Translations under genes and position numbers: made by a program
Notes under the pieces: model-generated
Seen by the model: only the letters and a program-made list of their open reading frames with translations
What the model was told of the DNA's origin: nothing
Databases searched by the model: none
Source of the DNA: Lysobacter sp. TY2-98
GTDB taxonomy: Bacteria > Pseudomonadota > Gammaproteobacteria > Xanthomonadales > Xanthomonadaceae
NCBI RefSeq assembly: GCF_003367355.1
Contig: NZ_CP031413.1
Location: 3,092,620 to 3,156,619 of the forward strand
DNA length: 64,000 nt
Direction of reading: 5' to 3'
In this document: piece by piece, positions 37,791-47,836 of the stretch
Layout: the number at the start of each line of letters is the position of its first letter
Numbering within the stretch: position 1 is the first letter of the stretch

Positions 37791-39983
37791 TTACGGCTGC
37801 CAGCCGTAGCTCATCTTGACGAACACGCCGCGCTGGCTGGCGAACATGCTCGGGTTGTCGTCGTCGAGGAAACCGCCGACGGTGCCGCCCGCGAACAGCG
37901 CCGTGCGCGGATTGACCTTGTACGAGTAGATCAGCTGCGCGCCGACGTCGCGGGCGTGGCGGTTGACCGGATTGACGTACAGCGCGGGATCCTTGTCGAC
38001 GTTGCTGCCCTGCACGGCGATGCGCAGGCGTTGGCGCGGATCGAACTGCCAGCCGAAGCGTAGGTCGAACACCGTGGCTTCGAACGCCGTGCCGCCGTCG
38101 CGACGCAGGCTCTGCTGGAACACGTCGGCATTGATGCTGAGCCCGCGACCGAACGAGAAGTTGCCGAAGACATCGATGTAGCGGCCCTGGCCGCGCTTGG
38201 ATGCCGCGAGGTCGATCTGCGGACCGACGCGGAAATTCGCGCCGACCTGCACACCCGAGCGCGGCGTCATGTTGCCGAACAGGTTGACGTAGGACTCGTC
38301 GAACAGCTGGCCGTTCCAGAACCGCGCGCGCGTCAGGCCGTGGATGCCGAAGTTGCTCTGCCACGGGCCGTTGGCCTGCAGCTGTGCTTCGAGTTCACGC
38401 TCGAGCAGCTGGCCGTCGAAGCGGTGGGTGATGTCGAAGTCGGAATACAACTGCACCTTGGTGAGCTTCGAGCCGTCGTCGAAGAACCAGTTGTAGCCGC
38501 CGCCGAGCAGCGACTTGTCGTAGCCGACCTGCCCGATGAAGCCGAGATCCGCACGGAAGCCCGGGTCGATCTGCTCGTGCCAGGTGTTCATGAACCAGTT
38601 GCGGCTGTCGTACGCATACTCGCCGCGCCACGCGTTGCCCTTCGGCCGGGTGTCGTCGACGTCGAACGACAACGGGTAGTCCGACTCGCTGCGCAGGAAC
38701 TGCGCGGTCACCGTGTGGTTACCCTTCTGCCAGCGTCCGTCGACACCGGCGACGTCGTTGCTGTAGCCGTCGCCATGACGCGCGGTGGCGATGACGCCAA
38801 GGCTGGTGCTGGCGTTGAGGTCGTGGCGGTAGCGGCCGACGAACACGTTGTTCGACTGCTCGAAGATATCGAAGCTCGAGCCGAGCACGCCCGGCTTGAG
38901 CAGCTGCGTCACCGAATCCTTTGCGAGGAACGCGCCGTACGCGCCACTGCCGGTGCGGCCGGTGGTGCGCACGCCGAAATCCGGATCGGCGATCTGGCGC
39001 GTGTAGAGCACCTGGAACGGCGTGTTGAAGTAGTCCGCGCCCTCCATGAAGAAGGGGCGCTTTTCGGGCTGGTACAGCGCGAAGTTGCTGGTGAGGTCGA
39101 GCTGCGCCTGGTCGGATTCGACCTGCGAGAAATCGGGATTGATCGTCGCGTTGAGCGTCAGGTTGGGCGAAGGCGCCCACGACACGTCCACGCCCGGCTC
39201 CACCTGCACGCCGTCGCCATGCCAGGTGCCGTTGCGCGAGTCGCGCGACTGCGCGTCGGTGATCGTGAGCGTCGGCACGATCTCGAGGTTGCGGCCCTGC
39301 TGCGCATCCTCCATGCCCTCGATCTTCGCGGTGTGGCAGAGCAGGCAGTTGCCGCCGCGCGGCACCTTCACGTTGGACAGCTGGTGGCGGATGTTACGCG
39401 GGTAGTTGCGGAAGGCGATCACGCCCCAGCGGCGCGGACCCGGCGCGCCACTGAAGCGCAGCGTCGAGAACGGAATGCGGATCTCGACGTCGTAACCGGT
39501 ATCGGTAATGCGGCCGGCGCTGGTCCACAGGCCGTCCCACGAGTCGTCCTCGTTGCTTGTCGCTTCCTCGCGGATCAGGTCCATCTGGATGCCGAGCGGA
39601 TTGACGAAGAACTCGTAGTTGCGACGGTGATCGTCGAACGTGTCGAGCATGATGCCGACGAAGTCGTCCTTGTAGGCCGCGTCGCGATCGGTGAGGTGCG
39701 CGCGGATTTCCTTCGGGTTGTCCTCGGCGTGGAAGGCGAGGTAGACGGCGTCGCGCGTCGTCGCCATGCGCATGGTGGTGCGCACCGGTGCGGGCGTGTT
39801 GTCGGCCGGCGAGATCTCGTAGGCGAGGTCGATCGGAACGGCCTGCGACCACGCGGCGTCGTCGAGCTTGCCGTCGATGACGATCTCGCCCTCGATGTGC
39901 GGAATGCGCGTGGCCTCCTGCGCGTACACGGGCGAGGCGAGCAGGGTCGCGGCGAGGGCAAGGGCGAGGCGGTGTCGGGTCAT
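37791..39983 (-). CDS. DUF5916 outer-membrane protein with N-terminal CBM9-like domain and a CxxCH motif
   Basis: 730 residues with signal peptide MTRHRLALALAATLLASPVYA. The N-terminal part (~25-200) resembles the family 9 carbohydrate-binding fold (IEGEIVIDGKLDDAAW opening, VYLAFHAEDNP, DTGYDVEIRIPFSTLRF). The rest (~230-730) has alternating beta strands and ends in an aromatic-rich VFVKMSYGWQP, the pattern of a beta-barrel C-terminus. In between, GGNCLLCHTAKIEGM (C213, C216, H217) is a CxxCH c-type haem site. Function unknown; the set of domains suggests an outer-membrane carbohydrate-related protein. ATG 39983 starts the signal peptide. Transcribed toward the terminator shared with ubiE. 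Confidence 0.85.
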   Translation of the reverse strand: MTRHRLALALAATLLASPVYAQEATRIPHIEGEIVIDGKLDDAAWSQAVPIDLAYEISPADNTPAPVRTTMRMATTRDAVYLAFHAEDNPKEIRAHLTDRDAAYKDDFVGIMLDTFDDHRRNYEFFVNPLGIQMDLIREEATSNEDDSWDGLWTSAGRITDTGYDVEIRIPFSTLRFSGAPGPRRWGVIAFRNYPRNIRHQLSNVKVPRGGNCLLCHTAKIEGMEDAQQGRNLEIVPTLTITDAQSRDSRNGTWHGDGVQVEPGVDVSWAPSPNLTLNATINPDFSQVESDQAQLDLTSNFALYQPEKRPFFMEGADYFNTPFQVLYTRQIADPDFGVRTTGRTGSGAYGAFLAKDSVTQLLKPGVLGSSFDIFEQSNNVFVGRYRHDLNASTSLGVIATARHGDGYSNDVAGVDGRWQKGNHTVTAQFLRSESDYPLSFDVDDTRPKGNAWRGEYAYDSRNWFMNTWHEQIDPGFRADLGFIGQVGYDKSLLGGGYNWFFDDGSKLTKVQLYSDFDITHRFDGQLLERELEAQLQANGPWQSNFGIHGLTRARFWNGQLFDESYVNLFGNMTPRSGVQVGANFRVGPQIDLAASKRGQGRYIDVFGNFSFGRGLSINADVFQQSLRRDGGTAFEATVFDLRFGWQFDPRQRLRIAVQGSNVDKDPALYVNPVNRHARDVGAQLIYSYKVNPRTALFAGGTVGGFLDDDNPSMFASQRGVFVKMSYGWQP

Positions 39984-40202
39984 CGGGCGTGTCGGATTGG
40001 ACGTCGTGCAGCAGATGCGGCGCGGCGGGCGCGGGTTTAGGCCGCGCCGCCATGACCGATGGCACGTGCGACGTCGCAGGTGGGAAGCGGGAGGCCGGCG
40101 AGGATGCGTGAACGCGTCAGCACCCGGCCCGTGCCGGAAGTCGGGCCAACCTGCGACGGGCTGCGCAGTACACTCGCCGCGACCACCGACCGGGCCCCAA
40201 CC

Positions 40203-42158
40203 ATGCGACCGATCTCCTATCTCACTCTTGCCACGCTCGGCCTCGCGCTCACCGGCGCGCTGCTGGCCGCGGGCTGCAATCGCGACACCGCGAACGTCCC
40301 GGCCAAGTCGGCCGCGAACACGCCACCGCCCGCGCCGGCCGCCGTCACGGGCCTCGACGAGCATTCCTACGCCGAGCCCGACAAGGTCAAGACCAAGGAC
40401 CTCGCGCTCGAGCTGCATGTCGACTTCGACAAGAAGGAGCTGTCGGGCAGCGCGACCTACACGCTGGACTGGCTCGATCCCAAGTGGGGCAAGCTGGTGC
40501 TCGACACCCGCGACATCACCGTCGAGAAGGTGGTCGGCGAGCGTGCCGACGGCAATTGGCGCGACCTGACCTTCGTACAGGCGCCGGCCGACAAAATCCT
40601 CGGCAGCGCGCTCACCATCGCGGTGCCGGAGCGCAACAAGCGCATCCGCATCACGTATCACACGTCGCCGAACGCGTCGGGCCTGCAGTGGCTCACGCCG
40701 GAGATGACCGAGGGAAAGAAGACGCCCTTCATGTTCAGCCAGTCCCAGCAGATCCACGCGCGTTCGTGGGTGCCGCTGCAGGACACGACGATGGTGCGCT
40801 TCACCTACACCGCGCACGTGACCTCGCCGAAGGACGTGATGGTGCTGATGAGCGCCAACAACGATCCGAAGGCGGTGCGCGATGGCGACTACTCGTTCGA
40901 GATGCCGCAGGCGATTCCGTCGTACCTGCTCGCGATCGCCGCGGGCGACCTCGTGTTCAAGCCGACCGGGCCGCGCTCGGGCGTCTGGGCGGAACCGACG
41001 ATGGCGCCGAAGGCCGCCAACGAGTTCTCGGACACCGAGAAGATGATGGAGACGGCCGAGAAGCTGTACGGCCCGTACCGCTGGGGCCGCTACGACATCC
41101 TGGTGCTGCCGCCGTCGTTCCCGTACGGCGGCATGGAAAACCCGCGCCTGACCTTCGCCACGCCGACCGCGATCACCGGCGACAAGTCGCTGGTCTCGCT
41201 GATCGCGCACGAGCTCGCGCATAGCTGGTCGGGCAATCTCGTCACCTTCGCGCGTTCGCGTGATGCGTGGCTCAACGAAGGGTTCACCACCTACGTCGAG
41301 ATGCGCATCGTCGAGGAGCTCTACGGCAAGGAGCGCGCCGACATGGAGAAGATCGTCGCGCGCAACGAGCTGAAGGAAGAGTTCACCAACGAGAACCTCG
41401 ACCGTCAGCCGCTCGCCGTCAAGGCCGGCGTGCTGAAGGATCCGGACGACAACCTCACCGGCACCGTCTACACCAAGGGTGCGTGGTTCGCCGAGTTCCT
41501 GGAAACGCGCTTCGGTCGTGCGACGTTCGACGCATTCCTGCGCGGCTACTTCGACCACTTCGCGTTCCAGTCGATCACTACCGAACAGTTCGCCGAGTAC
41601 GCGAAGGCCAATCTGCTGGACAAGTATCCGGGCAAGGTCACGCAGGCCGAGTTCGATGCGTGGCTCAACGAGTCGGGCATTCCGGCGACCGCGCCGCAAG
41701 TGACCAGCCCGCGCTTCGATGCGGTCGACGCCGTGCGCAAGGCCTACCTCGACACCGGCAAGCTCCCCGATGCCGCCACCGTCTCGAAGTGGACGACGTA
41801 CGAGTACGTGCACTTCATCGAAGGCCTGCCGCAGACGATGAAGCCGGAACAGCTAGCCGCGCTCGACAGCGTGTTCCACTTCACCGGCACGCCGAACGGC
41901 GAGATCGCGCAGCGCTGGTATCCGCTCGCCGTGCGCAGCGGCTATACGCAGGCGAATGAGGCGATCGCCGAGTTCCTCGGCCGCGTCGGCCGTCGCAAGC
42001 TGATCATGCCGACCTACGGCGAGCTGGTGAAAACGCCGCAGGGCCTGCAGCTGGCCGAGCAGATCTACGCCAAGGCCAAGGCGGGCTACCACCCGATCAC
42101 GTCGGGTTCGGTCGAACAGGTGATCGCGGACGCGAAGGCGGGCAAGACGAAGGACTGA
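40203..42158 (+). CDS. M1-family aminopeptidase lipoprotein
   Basis: 651 residues. Lipoprotein signal with LTGALLAAGC, so attached to a membrane outside the cytoplasm. The M1 zinc site is HELAH at 336-340 and E359 in LNEGFTTY; the exopeptidase motif is GGMENPRLTF (~314). The C-terminal helical domain resembles leukotriene A4 hydrolase-type members of M1. It removes N-terminal residues from peptides. Start at ATG 40203, 28 bases after a -10-like TACACT (40169-40174). Divergent from the DUF5916 gene and followed by a terminator. Confidence 0.94.
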   Translation: MRPISYLTLATLGLALTGALLAAGCNRDTANVPAKSAANTPPPAPAAVTGLDEHSYAEPDKVKTKDLALELHVDFDKKELSGSATYTLDWLDPKWGKLVLDTRDITVEKVVGERADGNWRDLTFVQAPADKILGSALTIAVPERNKRIRITYHTSPNASGLQWLTPEMTEGKKTPFMFSQSQQIHARSWVPLQDTTMVRFTYTAHVTSPKDVMVLMSANNDPKAVRDGDYSFEMPQAIPSYLLAIAAGDLVFKPTGPRSGVWAEPTMAPKAANEFSDTEKMMETAEKLYGPYRWGRYDILVLPPSFPYGGMENPRLTFATPTAITGDKSLVSLIAHELAHSWSGNLVTFARSRDAWLNEGFTTYVEMRIVEELYGKERADMEKIVARNELKEEFTNENLDRQPLAVKAGVLKDPDDNLTGTVYTKGAWFAEFLETRFGRATFDAFLRGYFDHFAFQSITTEQFAEYAKANLLDKYPGKVTQAEFDAWLNESGIPATAPQVTSPRFDAVDAVRKAYLDTGKLPDAATVSKWTTYEYVHFIEGLPQTMKPEQLAALDSVFHFTGTPNGEIAQRWYPLAVRSGYTQANEAIAEFLGRVGRRKLIMPTYGELVKTPQGLQLAEQIYAKAKAGYHPITSGSVEQVIADAKAGKTKD

Positions 42159-42179
42159 CGCCCCGTCGCGCCCGACACG

Positions 42180-42212
42180 AAGGCCGTCGACCGCGAGGTC
42201 GGCGGCCTTTGC
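42180..42212 (+). terminator. Terminator of the M1 peptidase gene
   Basis: AAGGCCGTCGACC (42180-42192), loop GCGA, GGTCGGCGGCCTT (42197-42209): 13 pairs including one T-G wobble, followed by TTGCG. Located 22 bases after the stop. Confidence 0.75.
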
Positions 42213-42278
42213 GTATCCGCGATTCAGATAGGCCGCCGTAACGTCGCAAGGCCGGCACGTGCCGGAGAGGAGCTGCGT

Positions 42279-42641
42279 ATGCATCGTGTCGTGCTTGTCG
42301 CCCTGCTGTCCGTCCTCGCGTCCACCGCCTGGGCTGCGCCGCCGCCCGCCGCGCAGCACGAGATCGCGCAACTGTTCGACGCGCTCGAGCATTCCGGCTG
42401 CCGCTTCAATCGCAACGGCAGCTGGTACGACGCCAAGGCCGCGCGCGATCACCTGCAGGACAAGTACGACTACCTCGTGCGTCGCGATGCGATCCACAGC
42501 ACCGAAGGTTTCATCGACCTCGCCGCGTCGAAGAGTTCGATGAGCGGACGCGCCTATCTCGTGCAGTGTCCGGGCACCGCCGAAATGCCAAGCGCGACGT
42601 GGTTCCGTCGCCTCCTCGCGGGCCTGCGCGCCAAGCGCTGA
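42279..42641 (+). CDS. DUF5329-like (YfeK-type) secreted protein
   Basis: 120 residues with signal peptide MHRVVLVALLSVLASTAWA. Conserved core: EIAQLFDALEHSGCRFNRNGSWYDAKAARDHLQDKY, with a cysteine that could pair with that in YLVQCPG. This pattern matches the YfeK/DUF5329 family, small periplasmic proteins without known function. Strong ribosome site (GGAGAGGAG) before ATG 42279. Confidence 0.8.
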   Translation: MHRVVLVALLSVLASTAWAAPPPAAQHEIAQLFDALEHSGCRFNRNGSWYDAKAARDHLQDKYDYLVRRDAIHSTEGFIDLAASKSSMSGRAYLVQCPGTAEMPSATWFRRLLAGLRAKR

Positions 42642-42705
42642 GGCGACGACACGCGTTCGCGCGGCAGGCTGCTATCGTCCGTCTCCCCGTCGAGGAGACC
42701 GTCCG

Positions 42706-43422
42706 ATGCATCGCCTGCGCGTCTTTCCGCCCGTAGTCGTTCTGCTGCTCGCCGGGTGCGGCGGCGCTACCTCGCCCGATCCGAACGCCGCGGCCAAGCT
42801 GAAAGCACAACAGGACGCTGCGGCGTCAGCCGATCTCGGCAGGCAGCTCGACTCGCAACTCTCCGCGCAGAACTGGACGCTCGCACGCGCCACCTGCGAC
42901 GTCCTCGCGTTCCGCTTCCCGCAGAGCGACGAGGCCAAGCACTTCGCGACGCAGTGCGCGGATGCGAAGTCCAAAGCGGGCGAGCAGGCCGAGTCGGCGC
43001 GACTCAAGGGCCTGTGGACGTACCAGACCACGCCGGTCGGCAAGGGCAAGCAGCTCAATGCGTCGGTCTATTCGAAGAATGCGATCGACACGGGCGCCGC
43101 GCAGACGCATGTGCGCCTGATCTTCCGCGACCACCCGTCGTGGGGCCGCAGCAGTTACCTCGTGCTGGAGAACGGCGACTTCGACTGCTACAGCGGTTGC
43201 ACGCTGAAGATGAAGGTCGACGGCAAGCCGCGCACGATGGCGGGTAGCCGCCCCAAGACCGACGAAGCCATCGCGATGTTCATCAAGGACCAGCGCGCGC
43301 TCTGGCGCACCGTGCGTAGCGCGAAGACGATCGAGATCACCGTGCCGCTGAAGGGCGCCGCGCCGCAGACCGCGGTGTTCGAGGTCGGCGGCCTCGATCC
43401 GTCCAGCATGCCGGGCTGGTGA
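42706..43422 (+). CDS. Lipoprotein of unknown function
   Basis: 238 residues with lipoprotein signal MHRLRVFPPVVVLLLAGC, cysteine 18 followed by GGATSPDP. After a charged coiled-coil-like part (AAKLKAQQDAAASADLGRQL) comes a compact C-terminal region (~100-238) with GLWTYQTTP and NGDFDCYSGCTLKMKVDGK, probably a beta sandwich with one disulfide. No family recognised. ATG 42706 has GAGGAG upstream, and TATCGT (42673-42678) may be its -10 box. Ends at a strong terminator. Confidence 0.8.
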   Translation: MHRLRVFPPVVVLLLAGCGGATSPDPNAAAKLKAQQDAAASADLGRQLDSQLSAQNWTLARATCDVLAFRFPQSDEAKHFATQCADAKSKAGEQAESARLKGLWTYQTTPVGKGKQLNASVYSKNAIDTGAAQTHVRLIFRDHPSWGRSSYLVLENGDFDCYSGCTLKMKVDGKPRTMAGSRPKTDEAIAMFIKDQRALWRTVRSAKTIEITVPLKGAAPQTAVFEVGGLDPSSMPGW

Positions 43423-43447
43423 TCCGTCGTTCGCGATCACGACCATG

Positions 43448-43487
43448 GAAATGAAAAGAGCCCGCAATCGCGGGCTCTTTTCATTTC
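43448..43487. terminator. Bidirectional terminator with a perfect 18-base inverted repeat
   Basis: 18 bases (43448-43465) pair perfectly with 43470-43487 around loop AATC. The inner stem is GC-rich (GAGCCCGC/GCGGGCTC) and is flanked by A and U runs on both strands, so it can stop transcription in both directions between converging genes. Confidence 0.93.
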
Positions 43488-43500
43488 GAGATGCTGACGG

Positions 43501-43845
43501 TCAGCGCGCTTGCGGCACGTAGCGCGTCTGCACGTGATGGAAGGTGACTGTGCCCATGGTGTGGTCGCCCTCCATTTCCATCTCGTTGTCGAGCGCGATG
43601 CGGCAGCTCGTCTCGATCTTGCCCGACACACCGTATGTGCGACGGACGTAGGCTTCGAAATCGCGGGCCTGCGGCGTGTCGTCGAGGCTGGCGAACAGCG
43701 GATCCTGGTCCGCCGGCAGGTCGTACGGGAACGTTGCGGAGTGGTAGAAATTCACCGAGTCGACCACCGTCAGACACCGTCCGGCCGCATGTGCGGCGGG
43801 CGCGACACCGATGGCGAGGAGTGCGAGCGCAGCGATGCTTTTCAC
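43501..43845 (-). CDS. Small secreted protein of unknown function
   Basis: 114 residues beginning with a GTG at 43845: signal peptide MKSIAALALLAIGVAPAAHA, then a mature domain with two cysteines (GRCLTVVDSVNF and ETSCRIALDNE) that may form a disulfide. Start decided by GGAG (43853-43856 on the minus strand) exactly 7 bases upstream and by the signal peptide; an earlier GTG at 43866 overlaps the pfkB-type stop (GTGA) but would place seven extra residues before the signal. Close behind the kinase gene, so likely one transcript. I know no family. Confidence 0.75.
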   Translation of the reverse strand: MKSIAALALLAIGVAPAAHAAGRCLTVVDSVNFYHSATFPYDLPADQDPLFASLDDTPQARDFEAYVRRTYGVSGKIETSCRIALDNEMEMEGDHTMGTVTFHHVQTRYVPQAR

Positions 43846-43862
43846 GCGTGTGCTCCAACCGG

Positions 43863-44795
43863 TCACAGCGCGTAACCGAACTGGTCACGGAACTCGGCGG
43901 CGAATTCGTCGTAGGTGAACTTCTGGTTCTGCGTGCCCGGATGACCGACCTTGAGCGCGCCCATCAGCGACGCCATGCGGCCGCAGGTGGGCAGGTCCAT
44001 GTTGTTCATCAGGCCGAAGATCAGTCCCGCGCGGTACGCATCACCGCAACCCGTCGGGTCGACCACCGCACGCTCGCGCGCCGGCGGAATCTCGTGGCAC
44101 TCGCCCTGCGTGTGGATCTGCGAACCGCGCGGACCGCGCGTCGTGATGTACGCACGCACCTTCGATGCGATCGTCGCTTCGTCCCAGCCCGTGCGTTCCT
44201 GCAGCAGGTTCGACTCGTAGTCGTTGACGACGACGTAGTCGGCCTGTTCGATGAAGTGGCGGAACTCGTCGCCGTTGAACAGCGGCATCGCCTGGCCCGG
44301 ATCGAAGATGAAGGGAATGCCGCACTCGGCGAATTCCTTCGCGTTCTGCAACATGCCTTCGTAGCCGTCCGGCGCGACGATGCCGAGCGTGACGCCCTTG
44401 ACGTCGCGCACGTGGTTGTCGTGCGACCGGCTCATCGCGCCCGGATGGAACGCGGTGATCTGGTTGTTGTCGAGATCGGTGGTGATGAAGCACTGCGGCG
44501 TGAACATGTCCTCGATCACGCGGATGTGGTCGAGGCGGATGCCACACTTTTCCAGATGCGCGCGATACGGCGCAAAGTCCTGGCCGACCACCGCCATCGG
44601 GATGCCGTCACCGCCGATGAGGTTGAGGTTGTAGGCGATGTTGCCGGCGCAGCCGCCGAACTCGCGGCGCATGCGCGGGACCAGGAACGACACATTCAGG
44701 ATGTGCACCTTGTCCGGCAGGATGTGGTTCTTGAACTGGTCCGGGAACACCATGATGGTGTCGTAGGCCAGCGAGCCGCAGATCAAGGCTGACAT
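43863..44795 (-). CDS. PfkB-family sugar/nucleoside kinase
   Basis: 310 residues. The ribokinase-type fold shows GGCAGNIAYNLNLIGG (first PfkB signature, ~47-62), DPGQAMPLF, and the second signature DPTGCGDAYRAGL (~248-260) with the catalytic aspartate. The anion hole reads GCGD where many members have GAGD. Substrate is unclear; the overall similarity is to adenosine-kinase-type members. ATG 44795 is preferred to the TTG at 44810 because conserved sequence begins there. Upstream divergent mreB; 67 bases or less to the small secreted protein gene. Confidence 0.88.
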   Translation of the reverse strand: MSALICGSLAYDTIMVFPDQFKNHILPDKVHILNVSFLVPRMRREFGGCAGNIAYNLNLIGGDGIPMAVVGQDFAPYRAHLEKCGIRLDHIRVIEDMFTPQCFITTDLDNNQITAFHPGAMSRSHDNHVRDVKGVTLGIVAPDGYEGMLQNAKEFAECGIPFIFDPGQAMPLFNGDEFRHFIEQADYVVVNDYESNLLQERTGWDEATIASKVRAYITTRGPRGSQIHTQGECHEIPPARERAVVDPTGCGDAYRAGLIFGLMNNMDLPTCGRMASLMGALKVGHPGTQNQKFTYDEFAAEFRDQFGYAL

Positions 44796-44881
44796 CGAAT
44801 ACGTCCCCAAGCAGAAGTCGCCGCTCCCAGCGCGGCGCGGCGCGTAGGGTAGCGGTTGGGCCCCCGGGACGGCCAGCCGGG

Positions 44882-44907
44882 ACGGTTTCAGCCCGGCACT
44901 GAACCGT
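44882..44907. other. Hairpin in the pfkB-mreB intergenic region
   Basis: ACGGTTTCAG (44882-44891) pairs with CTGAACCGT (44899-44907) apart from one bulged T, with a 7-base loop CCCGGCA. No U tract. Lies between divergent pfkB-type and mreB genes; may be an operator or leader structure. The rest of the 265-base gap contains no supported gene. Confidence 0.4.
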
Positions 44908-44991
44908 GACCACCGCCGCTGTGTGACCCGGTGCGGCAGAAAGCGCCGTGAACGGCCGGTGATTCCTTGCCCCCGGGGGTGGCGTTGCTAG

Positions 44992-46107
<1,116 letters not shown>

Positions 46108-46220
46108 CTGCTGCGACGGGGCGCGGCGATCGCGATCGACGCCAGCGCCCCGCAACGCGGACGCGCCCGTCGCGTCCGCAGGGATCGCGACCTCCACCTT
46201 CGATCCGACACCTCCCGCCC

Positions 46221-47351
46221 GTGCCCGCACCCTCTGCTCCCGCCCGACTCGGGGATGCCGCCGGAACGCTGCGTCTGCTCGCCTATCTGGCCGCGGGAGT
46301 CGTGCTTGCCGTGGCCGATCATCGCGGTGGCTGGATGCACCAGCTGCGCCAGCAGGTCGGCATCGTCGCCGAGCCGGTGCGCGCGGTGGCTGGTCTTCCC
46401 GGCCGCATCACCGACACGACGGTCGACAACGTCGCCACCGTCGCGCAGCTCGCGCATCGCAACGACCAGCTGCGGCGTGAGTTGCTGATCTCGCAGGCGC
46501 GGGTCGCGCGCCTCTCCACCGTCATCGCCGACAACGCGCGCCTGCGTGCGCTGCTCGACGCAGCGCAGCGCGGCGGCCTCGACGTGCAGCTCGCGCCCAT
46601 CCTCGACGTCGACCTCGATCCCACGCACCAGCGCGTCGTGCTCGACGCGGGTGCGCGCGACGCCGTGCGCGAAGGCCAGAGCGTGATCGACGCCTACGGG
46701 CTGCTCGGCCAGGTCACGCACGTCGGCACTATCCATTCCGACGTGCTGCTGATCACCGACCCCGACCACGCGGTGCCGGTCGCGGTGGCGCGCAACGGCG
46801 TACGCCTGGTCGCGTACGGCACGGGCCGGAGCGATCTTCTCTCGCTCGCGAACATTCCGCTGTCCAGCGACATCAAGGTCGGCGACACCATCGTCACGTC
46901 CGGTCTCGGCGGTCGCTTCCCGCCGGGCTTCCCGGTCGGCCGCATCATCGCGCTGCGTCCGGACGAGAGCCGCGCCTTCCTCGAAGGCGACGTGCGCCCG
47001 GCGGCGCAGCTCGATCGCGGTCGCGAAGTGCTGCTGCTGCGCACGAACCGCATCAGCCTGCCACCGCCGCCGCTGCCGCCGCAGGCAGTGACGGGCGTAC
47101 CGGGTTCGGTCGGTATCGCGGGCGAGGAGGGCGTGCCGGTGACGCAGGCACCGACGGCGACCCCTGCGAATACCGCGACTTCGAACAAGACGCCTGCGCC
47201 CGCCTCGCCGCAGCGCGCCGCGGCGTCGACCACGTCGAAAACGCCAAACGCAGCGTCGTCCCAACCTGCGGCGCCGCCGGCCGCACCGAGCCCGACCGGC
47301 ACGACGCCAGCGAATCCGCCGTCGCCGTCGACACCGCCGGAGGGCCGCTGA
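46221..47351 (+). CDS. mreC: Rod shape-determining protein MreC
   Basis: 376 residues, from GTG 46221 (no ATG in this frame near the start). Short cytoplasmic N-terminus, one membrane segment (~16-33), a coiled coil (~75-110, LRRELLISQARVARL), then two beta-barrel domains (~120-270) with YGLLGQVTHVG and VTSGLGGRFPPGFPVG. C-terminal tail of ~100 residues is Pro/Ala/Thr-rich and low complexity (PPPPLPPQA). Links the MreB filament to the periplasmic elongation enzymes. Its stop overlaps the mreD start as TGATG. Confidence 0.95.
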   Translation: MPAPSAPARLGDAAGTLRLLAYLAAGVVLAVADHRGGWMHQLRQQVGIVAEPVRAVAGLPGRITDTTVDNVATVAQLAHRNDQLRRELLISQARVARLSTVIADNARLRALLDAAQRGGLDVQLAPILDVDLDPTHQRVVLDAGARDAVREGQSVIDAYGLLGQVTHVGTIHSDVLLITDPDHAVPVAVARNGVRLVAYGTGRSDLLSLANIPLSSDIKVGDTIVTSGLGGRFPPGFPVGRIIALRPDESRAFLEGDVRPAAQLDRGREVLLLRTNRISLPPPPLPPQAVTGVPGSVGIAGEEGVPVTQAPTATPANTATSNKTPAPASPQRAAASTTSKTPNAASSQPAAPPAAPSPTGTTPANPPSPSTPPEGR

Positions 47352-47836
47352 TGCGCGCGTATCCGCGGTGGATCGTCTACGTCAGCCTCGCGATCGCGCT
47401 GCTGCTCGGCCTGTTGCCGCTGCCGGTCGCCATCGCGCCGCTGCGTCCGTTCTGGATCGCGCTGGTGCTCGCGTACTGGCTGATCGAGGATCCGGATCGC
47501 GTCGGTCTTGGTTTCGCCTTCATCGTCGGGCTGGTGGGCGATCTGGTCTACGGCGGACTGCTCGGCGAACAGGCGATCCGGCTCGTCATCCTTGCCTTCA
47601 TCGTTCAGCGCTTCCGCGCGCGCCTGCGGTTCTTCCCGCTGTCGCAGCAGGCGCTCACGCTGGGTGCGTTGCTGCTCAACGACCGCATCGTCAGTGCCGG
47701 CCTGCACCTCGCGCTCGGTGAACCGACGGTGCCCTCCGCGTACTGGTTGTCGCCGCTCACCGGCATGCTGCTGTGGCCGCCGGTGTTCCTCGTGCTCGAT
47801 GCGGTGCGCCTGGGCGCGTGGCGGCGACGCCGATGA
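47351..47836 (+). CDS. mreD: Rod shape-determining protein MreD
   Basis: 161 residues with about five hydrophobic segments (starting VSLAIALLLGLLPLPVAIAPL and FWIALVLAYWLIEDP). Inner-membrane partner of MreC in the elongasome. The ATG at 47351 shares its A with the mreC stop; the end overlaps mrdA as ATGA. Typical length. Confidence 0.95.
   Translation: MRAYPRWIVYVSLAIALLLGLLPLPVAIAPLRPFWIALVLAYWLIEDPDRVGLGFAFIVGLVGDLVYGGLLGEQAIRLVILAFIVQRFRARLRFFPLSQQALTLGALLLNDRIVSAGLHLALGEPTVPSAYWLSPLTGMLLWPPVFLVLDAVRLGAWRRRR

Noticed and set aside
37791..41813. 1340-codon frame continuing upstream of the DUF5916 gene
   Set aside because: The part beyond 39983 is antisense to the M1 gene; the signal peptide at 39983 defines the true start.
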